Part shown: piece after piece, positions 27,083 to 35,449 of the stretch
Numbering within the stretch: the stretch's first letter is position 1
Layout of the letters: each line of letters starts with the position of its first letter
Assembly: GCF_002289565.1 (NCBI RefSeq)
Contig: NZ_NTFY01000062.1
Span: 1 to 64,000, forward strand
Direction: 5' to 3'
DNA: 64,000 bases
DNA from: Rhodopirellula sp. SM50
Lineage (GTDB): Bacteria; Planctomycetota; Planctomycetia; Pirellulales; Pirellulaceae
Program-made: the position numbers and the translations under genes
Notes under the pieces: model-generated
Databases searched by the model: none
What the model was told of the DNA's origin: nothing
What the model saw: only the letters and a program-made list of their open reading frames with translations

Positions 27083-28213
27083 ATGAAACTCAAACACTTG
27101 CTTCGTTATCCGTTTGACATTCGCTTGGCAGAGCAGCAACTCGCTTCGCGGGCGAAATCGGCACCGGAATCCTCTGCCGCGACCATCGGAATTGATCTCT
27201 ACGCCGATCACTTACTGTTTGACGGCGGGCGACATTTGGCCTGCCTGGCGGCTCTGGCCGGCAAGATCGGTTCGCCCGTCACGCTGCGCTGCAGCCGTGT
27301 GCTGTTGGCGGCGATTGCTCACAAGCCCCATGGCGGTCGCTTTCTGGCGATGCCCCATGTCAATTGGATCGAACCGTCCCGTCCGTTTCCCCCGCACTCG
27401 CTGGTGCTGCTCGATGTCGACGGTGGTCGCGCCGATCGCGTCCTCAGCCGACAACGCACCGTCGCCATGCTGATCGGACGCGAGCCCGCCGCAAGAACGT
27501 TGGTCATGCCTTATCCGATGCATCCGCAACAGATCCAGGATTCGATCGATGGGCGGTTCAATACGCTGCGGACGCAACTGAAAGCGGGCATCTTCTTCGC
27601 CGGCAACCAGAACCGTCGCTACGGTCGCGATTCGATGCACAGCGAGTTCGGCGTGCTGTCGCGTTTGGAAATCCTGTCGACGTTGTCCAAGACCTTTGAT
27701 GTCCGGATCAGCCCGCGCGAGGCGGACGGGCGTGATGACCGGATCGTGCTTCGCGACAGCGCGGTCGACCCGATTCCGGCACAGGATTGGATGGCGACGT
27801 TGGCGTCACACCAATTCTTTCTGTGTTGCCCGGGAGCGTCGCAGCCGGTTTGCCACAACGCGATCGAGGCGATGTCGGTCGGCACCATCCCGATCATCGA
27901 GTACGCCGACCGTTTCCATCCCGAACTGGTCGACGGCGTCAACGCGATCTGCTTCCGCGGCCGCAAAGGCCTCATCGCGGCGATCCGACGGATCGATTCC
28001 ATGCCACCGGAGAAACGATCACGGCTGTCCAGAAATGTGTGCCGTCACTACGACGAACACCTCGACGGCGCCCGCTTTCTGAAGCGTTTGCGTGACGAGA
28101 CGAACACCGATTTTGTGGACCAGGTTTCGATGCCCTTTCACAATCGCAATTTCTTTTCCACGGCCTCACCGCCCAGCGGCCGTGTGCCCCTGAGCCACGC
28201 CCGCGCTGCTTGA
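27083..28213 (+). CDS. glycosyltransferase-like protein (exostosin-like C-domain)
   Basis: This 376-residue protein has a weak but recognisable glycosyltransferase C-domain: ASHQFFLCCPGASQPVCHNAIEAMSVGTIPIIEY, followed by FHPELVDGVNAICFRGRKGLIAAI. The motif order is similar to exostosin or LPS-type transferases that select an acceptor at residues around 240-290. The N-terminal half has no signature I recognise. It is 12 bp behind the previous gene, so the two are very likely one operon and may add successive sugars to the same chain. The start ATG at 27083 is unambiguous. Confidence 0.65.
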   Translation: MKLKHLLRYPFDIRLAEQQLASRAKSAPESSAATIGIDLYADHLLFDGGRHLACLAALAGKIGSPVTLRCSRVLLAAIAHKPHGGRFLAMPHVNWIEPSRPFPPHSLVLLDVDGGRADRVLSRQRTVAMLIGREPAARTLVMPYPMHPQQIQDSIDGRFNTLRTQLKAGIFFAGNQNRRYGRDSMHSEFGVLSRLEILSTLSKTFDVRISPREADGRDDRIVLRDSAVDPIPAQDWMATLASHQFFLCCPGASQPVCHNAIEAMSVGTIPIIEYADRFHPELVDGVNAICFRGRKGLIAAIRRIDSMPPEKRSRLSRNVCRHYDEHLDGARFLKRLRDETNTDFVDQVSMPFHNRNFFSTASPPSGRVPLSHARAA

Positions 28214-28245
28214 CGAATCGCCAGTCAGCATCGAAGATTCGGCCG

Positions 28246-28319
28246 CGGAAAAGGGGTCAGGCCGCGGAAATGCGGAGCACCCTTCGGGCCATTTGGTTTT
28301 TGGGGCCTGACCCCTTTTC
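28246..28319. repeat. 74-bp hairpin element (family D, second copy)
   Basis: This copy resembles 23060-23133 in length and arms (GGAAAAGGGGTCAGGCC and complement), with changes near the left inner arm (CGCGGAAATGCGGAG) that weaken the stem. It lies between the glycosyltransferase gene and the OleD-like gene and could end the first transcript. Confidence 0.8.
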
Positions 28320-28358
28320 TGCTCGACACGATTCTTCCCTTTGCGGTTCCTTTCCTTC

Positions 28359-29360
28359 ATGCGTGTTCTCGTTACCGGACCGGCCGGATTTTTGGGCGCC
28401 GAGATTGTCGATCAGTTGCTCGCCCGCGGCGATCAGGTCGTCGGTGTCTCACGCGGTGACTACCCCGATCTGGCCGACAAGGGCGTCGCGTATCATCGCG
28501 GCGACCTGTCCGATGCCGCCGTCACCGATCGACTGATTCGCGACGTCGATGCAGTCGTACACACCGCCGCCGTCGCCGGCGTCTGGGGCGCTTACGAAAC
28601 GTTTTACCGCATCAACACGCAAGCCACGTTAAACGTGATCGACTCCTGTCGCCACAACGGCATCGGCAATCTGGTTTTCACCAGCAGCCCCAGTGTGACG
28701 TTTGCCGGTGACGACCAGCGGGGTGTCGACGAATCGGTGCCCTATCCCGAACGCTGGCTGTGCGCGTACCCGCAAACCAAAGCGTTGGCCGAGCAAGCGG
28801 TTTTGCAGGCGCATCGGACGGGTGAGTTCAACACGTGTGCCCTGCGTCCGCATCTGATCTGGGGCGCGGGCGACCCCCATTTACTTGCGCGTGTGATCGA
28901 CCGCGCCGCGGCGGGCAAATTAAAAATCGTCGGCGATGGCAAAAACCTGATCGACACCGTTCACGTGGTCAACGCCGCCGCCGCCCACCTGGATGCACTC
29001 GACGCGCTGCAGCAACGTCCCGAGGTGGCGGGAGGACGAGCGTATTTCATCGCTCAGGATGAACCGGTCAACTGTTGGGATTGGATCGCACAAATTTGCC
29101 AAATCGGCTCGGTCGCAGCCCCATCCCGGCGTGTCCCGTTCCGCGTCGCCTACGCCGTCGGGGCTGCCCTCGAGGCGGCGTATCGCGTGACCGGCAGACA
29201 AACCGAACCGGTGATGACCCGTTTTGTGGCGGCCCAATTAGCCAAAGACCACTATTTCGATATTTCTGCGGCCAAGGAGCGTTTGGGGTACAACGTCCGC
29301 GTTTCGATGGACCAGGGACTGCAAGAATTGCGGTCGGCGTGGCAAGACCATTCGACTTGA
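28359..29360 (+). CDS. OleD/3-beta-HSD-like NAD(P)-dependent reductase
   Basis: This 333-residue extended short-chain dehydrogenase/reductase starts MRVLVTGPAGFLGAEIVDQLL, where the nucleotide loop has Pro-Ala in place of the usual Gly-x. The catalytic Tyr-x3-Lys is YPQTK. The blocks HTAAVAGVWGAYETFYRINTQATLNV, SSPSVTFAGDDQRGVDESVPYP and RPHLIWGAGDPHLLARVIDRA strongly recall OleD, the 2-alkyl-3-ketoalkanoate reductase of long-chain olefin synthesis, and sterol 3-beta-dehydrogenases. OleA, OleB and OleC are not in this window, so the role is uncertain. The ATG at 28359 is preferred to that at 28341. Confidence 0.8.
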   Translation: MRVLVTGPAGFLGAEIVDQLLARGDQVVGVSRGDYPDLADKGVAYHRGDLSDAAVTDRLIRDVDAVVHTAAVAGVWGAYETFYRINTQATLNVIDSCRHNGIGNLVFTSSPSVTFAGDDQRGVDESVPYPERWLCAYPQTKALAEQAVLQAHRTGEFNTCALRPHLIWGAGDPHLLARVIDRAAAGKLKIVGDGKNLIDTVHVVNAAAAHLDALDALQQRPEVAGGRAYFIAQDEPVNCWDWIAQICQIGSVAAPSRRVPFRVAYAVGAALEAAYRVTGRQTEPVMTRFVAAQLAKDHYFDISAAKERLGYNVRVSMDQGLQELRSAWQDHST

Positions 29361-29467
29361 TCAGGGGCATCCCCCTCGAACGACGGTAGCTGCGCCGGGC
29401 AAAGCGTGGTCCAATGGTCCAGACGTCCCAGACCCGAATCCTCCCCCACACCATGCAAGGCGCTCCC

Positions 29468-30037
29468 ATGTCGACTAGCGACGTGCGAAACATTGATTCG
29501 CTTCAGCGGCTCCGCACCGGGGTGCTCTCGATGGCCGAGAGCTGGGAAAAAACATTGCAGGAGATTCGAATTTCCATCCACCGGGCCGATCAGTATTTCG
29601 GCGACGAGGTGCCGAGGTATTGGCGTCATCAGACAGAGCTAGCCGAGCGTGAGCTGACCGAGTCGAAAGACAATCTACAGCAGAAGCAGTCGGCCGCGCG
29701 CGCCGGTGATCGCGTCAGCGCCCTGGAAGCTCAAAAGCGGGTAGCCGCTGCAAAAACCCGCTTGGACATGTGCCGCGATCGATACCGAACCGCAAAATCG
29801 TTGGCGATCGAGATTCGCCACCAATGCGACGAGCTGCTCGGTCCACTAGCGGACATGACCGAACACAGCGACAATCTCCTGCCCGCCGCGGCGCTCAAGC
29901 TCGGCACGCTGCTGGAATGGTTGCATCGTTACGCCGACGCCGCCCAGTTGCCCGTGTCGCCCGATGAAGCCTTCGCGGCACCGTCCGGCCCGCCTGCGGA
30001 TCCTCCGCCGAATCCACCCGCATCGGACACCCCGTGA
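29468..30037 (+). CDS. coiled-coil protein of unknown function
   Basis: This 189-residue protein is predicted cytosolic. Residues about 20-130 are strongly heptad-patterned (AERELTESKDNLQQKQSAARAGDRVSALEAQKRVAAAKTRLDM), forming a long alpha-helical coiled coil. The C-terminus is a Pro-rich tail (SGPPADPPPNPPASD). I see no enzymatic motif. The ATG at 29468 has AAGG 8 nt upstream. It is 78 bp upstream of the next hypothetical gene, and the two may be cotranscribed. Confidence 0.55.
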   Translation: MSTSDVRNIDSLQRLRTGVLSMAESWEKTLQEIRISIHRADQYFGDEVPRYWRHQTELAERELTESKDNLQQKQSAARAGDRVSALEAQKRVAAAKTRLDMCRDRYRTAKSLAIEIRHQCDELLGPLADMTEHSDNLLPAAALKLGTLLEWLHRYADAAQLPVSPDEAFAAPSGPPADPPPNPPASDTP

Positions 30038-30115
30038 AGCGATTCGTGGGATCGGATTCTCATCCGTCGGTGCTGACCCTCTTCAACGACTCCTACCGTC
30101 ATTCCAATTCTGTCG

Positions 30116-31291
30116 ATGTCTGAACCTGCCAGCCAAATCTTTGAAACCCTCCGCCATTGTGACTCCTCTCGCTCGGAATTGCTCCAACAGCTCGCGGAAT
30201 ACTTTCGCCAAGAACAGTTGCCGATGGAGTTGTTCGAGTCTCGCAAGATGATCGTCCGCGACCGACTGGGGTTGCCGCTGTTGACCAGCGAAGACGAACC
30301 GACGCGGTCCGAAGAGGTCGAGCGGCAATTGGAATTGGGCCTGTTGGAAGCGTGCCGCGAATCGGGCGAGATGCTGATCCGAGCCGGACGCATTTTCGAA
30401 GGCTGGACCTACCTGCGGCCGACCGGCGACAACGAGCTGATCCGGAACCTGATCGCGGAAGTCGAAATCACGGACGACAACTACGATGAAATGCAACGTG
30501 TCTTGTTGCACGAAGGCGTTGATGTGGGGCGGGGATTCCAAGCCGTTCTGGACCATCAAGGCACCTGCAACAGCATCACGCTGTTTGACCAGGCGATCGC
30601 CCAACGCAGCAAAGCGGACCGCCGCGCCGCCGGAGAACGTTTGCTGGAACATTTTCACAACGAATTGATCACGCTGGTCCGCGACGATATCACCGCCCGC
30701 GATGCCGCCCCCGGCGAAGACGAATCGCTGTCCGACATGCTGGCCAGCCGGCCTTGGGTGATGAAAGACGGCGGCTATCACCTCGACACCACCCACCTGT
30801 CATCGACCGTCAGGATTGCGTCCACGCTGTCGGACCCGAAACAGCTTCGCAAGGCGTGGGAACTGACACAATACGGACGCCAGCTGCATCACCAGTTTCA
30901 ATACCCCGGCGAAGAACCGTTCGTCGATTTCTATCCCGCCTACGCCGCGTTCTATTCGATCTTGCTGGGCGAAAACGTCGATGCCGGGTTGAAGCTGTTC
31001 GAACGAAAAGCGATCAACGTCGATTCACAAGAACACGGCACCGGTGCGATCGAAACCTACATCGATCTGCTCGACCGCGTCGGACGCCCCTTGCAAGCGA
31101 TCGAGTTTGCGATCCGCCATGTGCCCGAAGACGTGCCGTCGCAATCGATCGTGCCGCTGTTGATCGAATTCGCCGGCCACGCCGCCGAGTCGGGCGACGC
31201 CTCAGGCTATGACCTGATCATGGACTTCTGTGCCGCCAAGCAGGACGCACTCGGGTTTGCCGTCGCCAAACACGCCACCCTGGCGAAATGA
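30116..31291 (+). CDS. conserved-type hypothetical protein, helical
   Basis: This 391-residue soluble protein has no signal peptide or transmembrane helix and no domain I recognise. Glu/Leu-rich amphipathic helices dominate (SEEVERQLELGLLEACRESGEMLIRAGRIFEGWTYLRP), with LYDRVGRPLQAIEFAIRHVP-like turns that resemble tetratricopeptide-type solenoids. Codon use matches the neighbouring genes and the frame is uninterrupted, so it is real. It follows the coiled-coil gene by 78 bp. Confidence 0.6.
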   Translation: MSEPASQIFETLRHCDSSRSELLQQLAEYFRQEQLPMELFESRKMIVRDRLGLPLLTSEDEPTRSEEVERQLELGLLEACRESGEMLIRAGRIFEGWTYLRPTGDNELIRNLIAEVEITDDNYDEMQRVLLHEGVDVGRGFQAVLDHQGTCNSITLFDQAIAQRSKADRRAAGERLLEHFHNELITLVRDDITARDAAPGEDESLSDMLASRPWVMKDGGYHLDTTHLSSTVRIASTLSDPKQLRKAWELTQYGRQLHHQFQYPGEEPFVDFYPAYAAFYSILLGENVDAGLKLFERKAINVDSQEHGTGAIETYIDLLDRVGRPLQAIEFAIRHVPEDVPSQSIVPLLIEFAGHAAESGDASGYDLIMDFCAAKQDALGFAVAKHATLAK

Positions 31292-31337
31292 CGGAATGAA
31301 TGGAAGTGGCAGAATCATACGGTCCCGGCGGCTTTGA

Positions 31338-31433
31338 TCAATCGTGTTGGCGAATCAATCGCACGGCGTTTTTGGCGAACCGCTTTCCCAGCGTCTGGTA
31401 GCCATCGCCGGAGTCGTGCAGGTCATTGTCACG
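31338..31433 (-). pseudogene. C-terminal relic of an SGNH/GDSL-type hydrolase
   Basis: Reading the minus strand gives a 31-codon open stretch ending in a stop at 31338-31340. It translates to RDNDLHDSGDGYQTLGKRF followed by AKNAVRLIRQHD. The D-L-H-D-S-x-x-GY-x-x-LG pattern matches the last conserved block of SGNH/sialate O-acetylesterase-like hydrolases, which contains the catalytic Asp-x-x-His. An in-frame stop lies just upstream at 31434-31436, and the stop codon of the membrane-protein gene overlaps this region. The rest of the hydrolase is missing. It is probably a leftover of a deleted gene. Confidence 0.45.
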
Positions 31434-31788
31434 TCAACAGTTGTGCGAGCCCCAGCATGACAAAGAAGGTCCCGAAAACCCCCACGATGATCACCAACTT
31501 GACGGCGACCAAGGGCGACAGGAAAACCGCCGCGGCCACCAACAAAGCCCCTGCCAAGACGACACTCATTCCCCGGACGCGTTTTTTCCGCGTTTGATGC
31601 CGCAACGCGAGGTCGGCCAATTCGTCAGCGTCGACATCCCCCAACCCGATCGCGCGAAGCTTGCTGACGATTGCACCCTTGGCCGCTCCCGTCGCAGCGA
31701 CTCGGCGGGCCAGTTCACGCCCGCGTGCACGCTGCTCGGGACCGGCAGCATTTCGTCGTGGCGGGGAAAACGGATTGGTCGGCTCCAT
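31429..31788 (-). CDS. small protein with two membrane helices
   Basis: This 119-residue protein is unrecognised. The N-terminal 70 residues are Arg-rich and soluble (RARGRELARRVAATGAAKGAIVSKLRAIGL). Two adjacent hydrophobic helices then make up the C-terminus (GMSVVLAGALLVAAAVFLSPL and KLVIIVGVFGTFFVMLGLAQLL). The ATG at 31788 gives the shortest well-formed product. Its stop touches the SGNH relic, which suggests an adjacent gene was lost by deletion. Confidence 0.5.
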   Translation of the reverse strand: MEPTNPFSPPRRNAAGPEQRARGRELARRVAATGAAKGAIVSKLRAIGLGDVDADELADLALRHQTRKKRVRGMSVVLAGALLVAAAVFLSPLVAVKLVIIVGVFGTFFVMLGLAQLLT

Positions 31789-31853
31789 CACAAGATTCAA
31801 TTCAGGGGACTCGGCTTGCCGCTTGTGCTCAGCTAAGCATCGCACGAAAAACA

Positions 31854-31912
31854 AGTGGGATAGGCTTCCAGCCTGTCAATGCTGAAATGACAGGCTGGAA
31901 GCCTATCCCACT
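31854..31912. repeat. 25-bp perfect inverted repeat (hairpin, family F)
   Basis: Arms 31854-31878 and 31888-31912 are perfect complements (25 bp, AGTGGGATAGGCTTCCAGCC...) around a 9-nt loop. One arm recurs alone at 58684-58708 between the SGNH hydrolase and MoxR genes. The remaining 240 bp up to 32155 hold one half of a family B palindrome (about 31974-32003) and nothing else that I can name. Confidence 0.8.
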
Positions 31913-32155
31913 TCAAGAGATCCGAAACTTCTATTCCGCTCATTGCTCAGCATCGTTTTCTCAGGTTGGGGCCCGTCGGCTCGCGCCAAACGGCTGATCA
32001 TTGATTGACATCACCTGAGCGACCATCCCCAAGTCACTCAAGCCGGGGTTACCGGATCGCCGTCGGCCACTAAACTCTAGGCACTCGAAGACAACATAGC
32101 CGAAACTGTCGCCAATGAGCCAGCGCTCTCCAATGATTCTCCGTGGCTACCGCCG

Positions 32156-33442
32156 ATGAAACCGGCCGAAGTTCTTGCACGTCTGCGGGGCACCGCGCGA
32201 GGCGACACCATGATGTCGTTGCTGGATCAAGTCGTGGTCAGCGGGACACGGTTTGCAACCACCGTCATGGTCGGTCGATTCGGCTCGGAATCTGAATTGG
32301 GCTATTACTCACTGGCCTTCAGTGTGTTTGTATTGCTGGTCAGTTTCCAAGAGTCCTTGGTCTCGGTTCCGTACACCGTTTTTGTCAAACGGCTATCCGC
32401 AGACGATCAACGCAAATACGCCGCCAGTTCGCTCGGGCAAGCGATCGGTTTAAATGGGCTTGCGATGCTCGTTTTGGCGGCGACCTGTGTGATCGTTCAG
32501 ATGACCCTCCCGACGACCGGTCTGCTCAGCTTGTTGTGGCTGTTGGTACTCTTGCTGCCGTTCTTGATGCTGCGTGAATTCGCGCGCCGCTTCGCCTTCG
32601 CCCACCTGCGTGTTGCGACGGCGATGGGATTGGATGTGGCAGTCAGCGTGCTTCAATTGGGCGGGCTTGCCATGCTGGCGGTACAGGACCAGATGCATGC
32701 GACGGGCGCCTACCTGGTCTCCGGAGGCGCCGCGGGGATCGCCGGATTGGCTTGGCTGTTTTTCGTCCGATCCGATTTCCAATGGGACCCAGCGCGACTG
32801 CGAACGGATTGGATCAAGAACAGCAGCTTCGGCAAATGGGTCGTCGGTGCGCATCTGACCTCCGTGGTGCACATGTACTTTGCCCACTGGTTGCTGGCCG
32901 CGATCGTCAGCGAACGCGCGACCGGAATCTACGCGGCCTGCATGACCGTCGTGATGCTCGCCAATCCGTTCATTTTGGGGATGAGCAATGTGTTGTCGCC
33001 CAAAGCGGCACACGCCTTCGCCGCCGGCGGTGCCGCGGCGGCACACCGATTGGTTTGGCGGTTTACGGCCGTGATGGTCTCGGTCCTGTTGCTCTTTGCC
33101 GTGCTGGTGGGCGTCTTTGGAAATGCATTGATCGTCTGGATCTTTGACGAACAGTACGGCGGTCATGGCGTCGCCGTTGCGGTTCTGGGTTTCGGAACCG
33201 TCGCCTCGGGGGTCAGCTATGCGATCTCCAGCGGCCTGCGGGCGATCAATCGTCCTGCGGCAAATTTTTGGGCCGCCACGTGGGGCCTGGTCGCGACCGT
33301 CGCGATCTCGTCGGCATTGGTCCACTCGATGACCATTTTGGGCATGACGATCGGGCTGGTCAGCGGATTCTACGTCACGGCCATTTATCGCGTGCTGGCC
33401 TTCCGAGCCGCGATCAACCAATACGCAGCATCCTCAGTGTAA
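32156..33442 (+). CDS. Wzx-like polysaccharide flippase (MOP superfamily)
   Basis: This 428-residue polytopic membrane protein has about twelve hydrophobic segments. The N-terminal block LDQVVVSGTRFATTVMVGRFGSESELGYYSLAFSVFVLL is characteristic of oligosaccharide flippases, which move undecaprenyl-linked repeat units to the periplasmic side. A short soluble loop near residue 210 (FFVRSDFQWDPARLRTDWIKNSS) splits two six-helix halves. The C-terminal half ends with MTIGLVSGFYVTAIYRVLAF. It lies 294 bp before a GT2 gene, separated by a mobile element, so a former gene pair may have been split by insertion. Confidence 0.82.
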   Translation: MKPAEVLARLRGTARGDTMMSLLDQVVVSGTRFATTVMVGRFGSESELGYYSLAFSVFVLLVSFQESLVSVPYTVFVKRLSADDQRKYAASSLGQAIGLNGLAMLVLAATCVIVQMTLPTTGLLSLLWLLVLLLPFLMLREFARRFAFAHLRVATAMGLDVAVSVLQLGGLAMLAVQDQMHATGAYLVSGGAAGIAGLAWLFFVRSDFQWDPARLRTDWIKNSSFGKWVVGAHLTSVVHMYFAHWLLAAIVSERATGIYAACMTVVMLANPFILGMSNVLSPKAAHAFAAGGAAAAHRLVWRFTAVMVSVLLLFAVLVGVFGNALIVWIFDEQYGGHGVAVAVLGFGTVASGVSYAISSGLRAINRPAANFWAATWGLVATVAISSALVHSMTILGMTIGLVSGFYVTAIYRVLAFRAAINQYAASSV

Positions 33443-33520
33443 CGATTGGCCTGATCGTAATGATTATCCCGCATCTGTAATCCTCCGCCGCATCCCCGGC
33501 CCCCCGCCGAGCAACGCCTG

Positions 33521-33666
33521 CTAGGCTCTGTCCCTAAACGACGTTCACCGACAGTAAACCGCGAAAACGGGGTCAGGAGTCAATAGCCGGAACGGCCCTA
33601 CGGGTGCTTCGCACTATTGACTCCTGACCCCCTTTTCGCTCGCAGGACCTTAGGGACAGAGCCTAG
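33521..33666. mobile_element. 146-bp MITE-like element, copy 1
   Basis: This element is bounded by 17-bp perfect terminal inverted repeats (33521-33537 and 33650-33666; CTAGGCTCTGTCCCTAA). The outermost CTAG may be a 4-bp target duplication. An internal hairpin reads GGGGTCAGGAGTCAATAG and complement. There is no coding capacity for a transposase. The second copy at 47720-47865 has the same length, opposite orientation and 3 mismatches. It is presumably mobilised in trans by an IS with the same ends elsewhere in the genome. Confidence 0.85.
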
Positions 33667-33736
33667 CTGTCTGCGGCGCATCAACTATGCTGGGCGACAC
33701 GTCGCACCCCACGCCCCGAACTGTGCCAGAAGAACG

Positions 33737-34687
33737 ATGGAGAACCCCATCTTGCCCGCGGATCAAGAACCAGACGTTTCCGTTTTGATGACCGTCTACA
33801 ACGGCATGCCGTACCTGGCCGAAGCCGTCGAGTCGATCCGCGGGCAAACTTATTCGCGGTGGAAGATGATCATCGTCGATGACGGTTCGACCGATGAATC
33901 CGGCGACTACCTCGATTCGCTCGAGGACGCCCGGATCACGGTCATCCATCAAGACAATGCCGGCACCGCAGTTGCCTCCAACCATGGCCTGAAACTCTGT
34001 GACACGGAGTTTCTCGCACGCATGGACAGCGATGACATCTGTGACCCGACGCGTTTGGAAAAACAAGTCGCCTTCTTGCGCGATCACCCCAGCGTCGGAC
34101 TGGTCGGTTCACAGATCGTCCCCCGTGGCGCACAGAAAGCGGGGCGAGTGATCCCGTTGGCGACCGATCATCAATCGATCTACAGCCAGCTCCGCAAGGG
34201 ACAACACGCGATGTGCCATCCCACCATTCTGATGCGCACCGCGCTGCTCAAACGCATCGGTGGCTATTGGAAGCAGCACGGCATGTTCGACGCCTGGGAC
34301 ATGTTTTTGCGGATGGGCGAAGTCGGTGAACTGGCCAATCTGCCCGAACCGCTGCTGGAATACCGCATCCACACCGGAAGCATCAACGGCAAGCACATGC
34401 GAAAACTGCAGGCGAGTATTGAATTCGCATGTGAACTCGCCAGACGGCGTGAGGAGAATCTGCCGGAGATCGCGTATGAAGATTACTTTGCCCAGCGCGA
34501 GCGCGCCGGGCTTGCCGATCGGCTCGCGAAACAAATCAATGTCTATGCGTTGCTGCAATACCGGTTGGCATCGATCGATCTACTCGGTGGACACCGTCTT
34601 CGCGGCTATGCCCGCCTGGCCTGGTCCGGCCTCTGTTCCCCGGGGCGAAGTCTCAATCGTTTGCTCAGACAACTCAAACTCGCCTGA
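33737..34687 (+). CDS. glycosyltransferase family 2
   Basis: This 316-residue GT-A enzyme begins DVSVLMTVYNGMPYLAEAVESIRGQTYSRWKMIIVDDGSTDES. This is the canonical GT2 nucleotide-sugar fold, with the DDGSTD motif near residue 49. The metal-binding DxD-like acidic motif is LARMDSDDICDPTRLEKQV near residue 97. Residues from about 180 to 240 (KRIGGYWKQHGMFDAWDMFLRMGEVG) form the acceptor side. The ATG at 33737 was chosen because an upstream start at 33617 would begin inside the mobile element. It probably adds a sugar to an envelope polysaccharide with the adjacent flippase. Confidence 0.92.
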   Translation: MENPILPADQEPDVSVLMTVYNGMPYLAEAVESIRGQTYSRWKMIIVDDGSTDESGDYLDSLEDARITVIHQDNAGTAVASNHGLKLCDTEFLARMDSDDICDPTRLEKQVAFLRDHPSVGLVGSQIVPRGAQKAGRVIPLATDHQSIYSQLRKGQHAMCHPTILMRTALLKRIGGYWKQHGMFDAWDMFLRMGEVGELANLPEPLLEYRIHTGSINGKHMRKLQASIEFACELARRREENLPEIAYEDYFAQRERAGLADRLAKQINVYALLQYRLASIDLLGGHRLRGYARLAWSGLCSPGRSLNRLLRQLKLA

Positions 34688-34712
34688 GCCCCACGTCGTC
34701 TTGCCTTAGGTG

Positions 34713-34805
34713 TTAGCGGCAGGGCGCGAGCCCTCCGGTTCCGCATCTTTGCCCAAACACCGGAGGGCTCGCGCCCTACCGCTAAAAAATGCTTCACAGC
34801 GTTGC
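34713..34805. repeat. family A palindromic element, truncated copy
   Basis: This region matches the inner palindrome and right outer arm of the 14275-14408 element (GCGGCAGGGCGCGAGCCC, then AAATGCTTCACAGCGTTGC). The left outer arm is missing. It fills the gap between the GT2 gene and the convergent DUF1294 gene. Confidence 0.75.
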
Positions 34806-34816
34806 CTTTCGGGATA

Positions 34817-35182
34817 CTACTGCAACAACACCAGCAACGTGACGAGCATCGCACCGTTCAACAACACGGTCAGTGCAAAGACGATACGAAAGGATTGTTT
34901 TCTGGTCTTGTGCCGCAATTTCTCTTGAGCGATCAGCGCGCCCGGCCAGCCGCCGATCATGGCTAGCAGGTGCAGCGTGTTCTCTTGAGTCCGCCAATGA
35001 CCACGCCGGGCGGCTGATTTATCGATCGCGTAGACCAGAAACGTGACCAGGCTGGCGCCGCAGTAGATCCACAGCACCAGAGTTGGCAGCTGGTTGCTCA
35101 CGACCAACAGTCCGACAAACACCAAGAACAGCCATGCGGCGATCACGGGCAATGATGTTTTATTGTGAACGCCGCGATTCAC
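34817..35182 (-). CDS. DUF1294 membrane protein
   Basis: This 121-residue protein matches DUF1294, a small inner-membrane family. Landmarks are FLVYAIDKSAARRGHWRTQENTLHLLAMIGGWPGAL, then AQEKLRHKTRKQSFRIVF, flanked by hydrophobic helices at both ends (four in total). In other bacteria DUF1294 is often fused to or adjacent to a cold-shock domain; no such gene is nearby. The start is GTG at 35182. Function unknown. Confidence 0.85.
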   Translation of the reverse strand: MNRGVHNKTSLPVIAAWLFLVFVGLLVVSNQLPTLVLWIYCGASLVTFLVYAIDKSAARRGHWRTQENTLHLLAMIGGWPGALIAQEKLRHKTRKQSFRIVFALTVLLNGAMLVTLLVLLQ

Positions 35183-35370
35183 CGTTCGACCTCCCCTCGC
35201 TTCGCTCGACCCTCCTGCCAGGAGGGTGACTTTGAGAACTGCACGACCTCCACAGGGGAGGGTTTCGACAAACGAGGGACTTCACCCTGTCCGCCTGGAC
35301 GAGGATTCGACGTGTCCGGCACGTGCCCCCGTCGTTCCTTAGCAACGCACGATCAATCATTGTCGGATTT

Positions 35371-35427
35371 CGTCGTGGACGAGGTTACGAGTCCCTCGCG
35401 CGGGGACTCGTAACCTCGTCCACGACG
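35371..35427. terminator. 25-bp perfect hairpin downstream of the 1,010-residue gene
   Basis: Arms 35371-35395 and 35403-35427 are perfect complements (25 bp) with a 7-nt loop (TCGCGCG). The hairpin lies 23 bp beyond the stop of the minus-strand 35450 gene. There is no T run, so it may be a Rho-type or stabilising structure rather than an intrinsic terminator. A short direct repeat (ACCGTTCCTTAGC-like) flanks it on each side, which would also fit an inserted palindrome. Confidence 0.5.
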
Positions 35428-35449
35428 TCAGTAATTCACCGACCGTTCC

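Noticed and set aside
33521-33666. Intact insertion sequence
   Set aside because: 146 bp is too short for a transposase and no frame is present.
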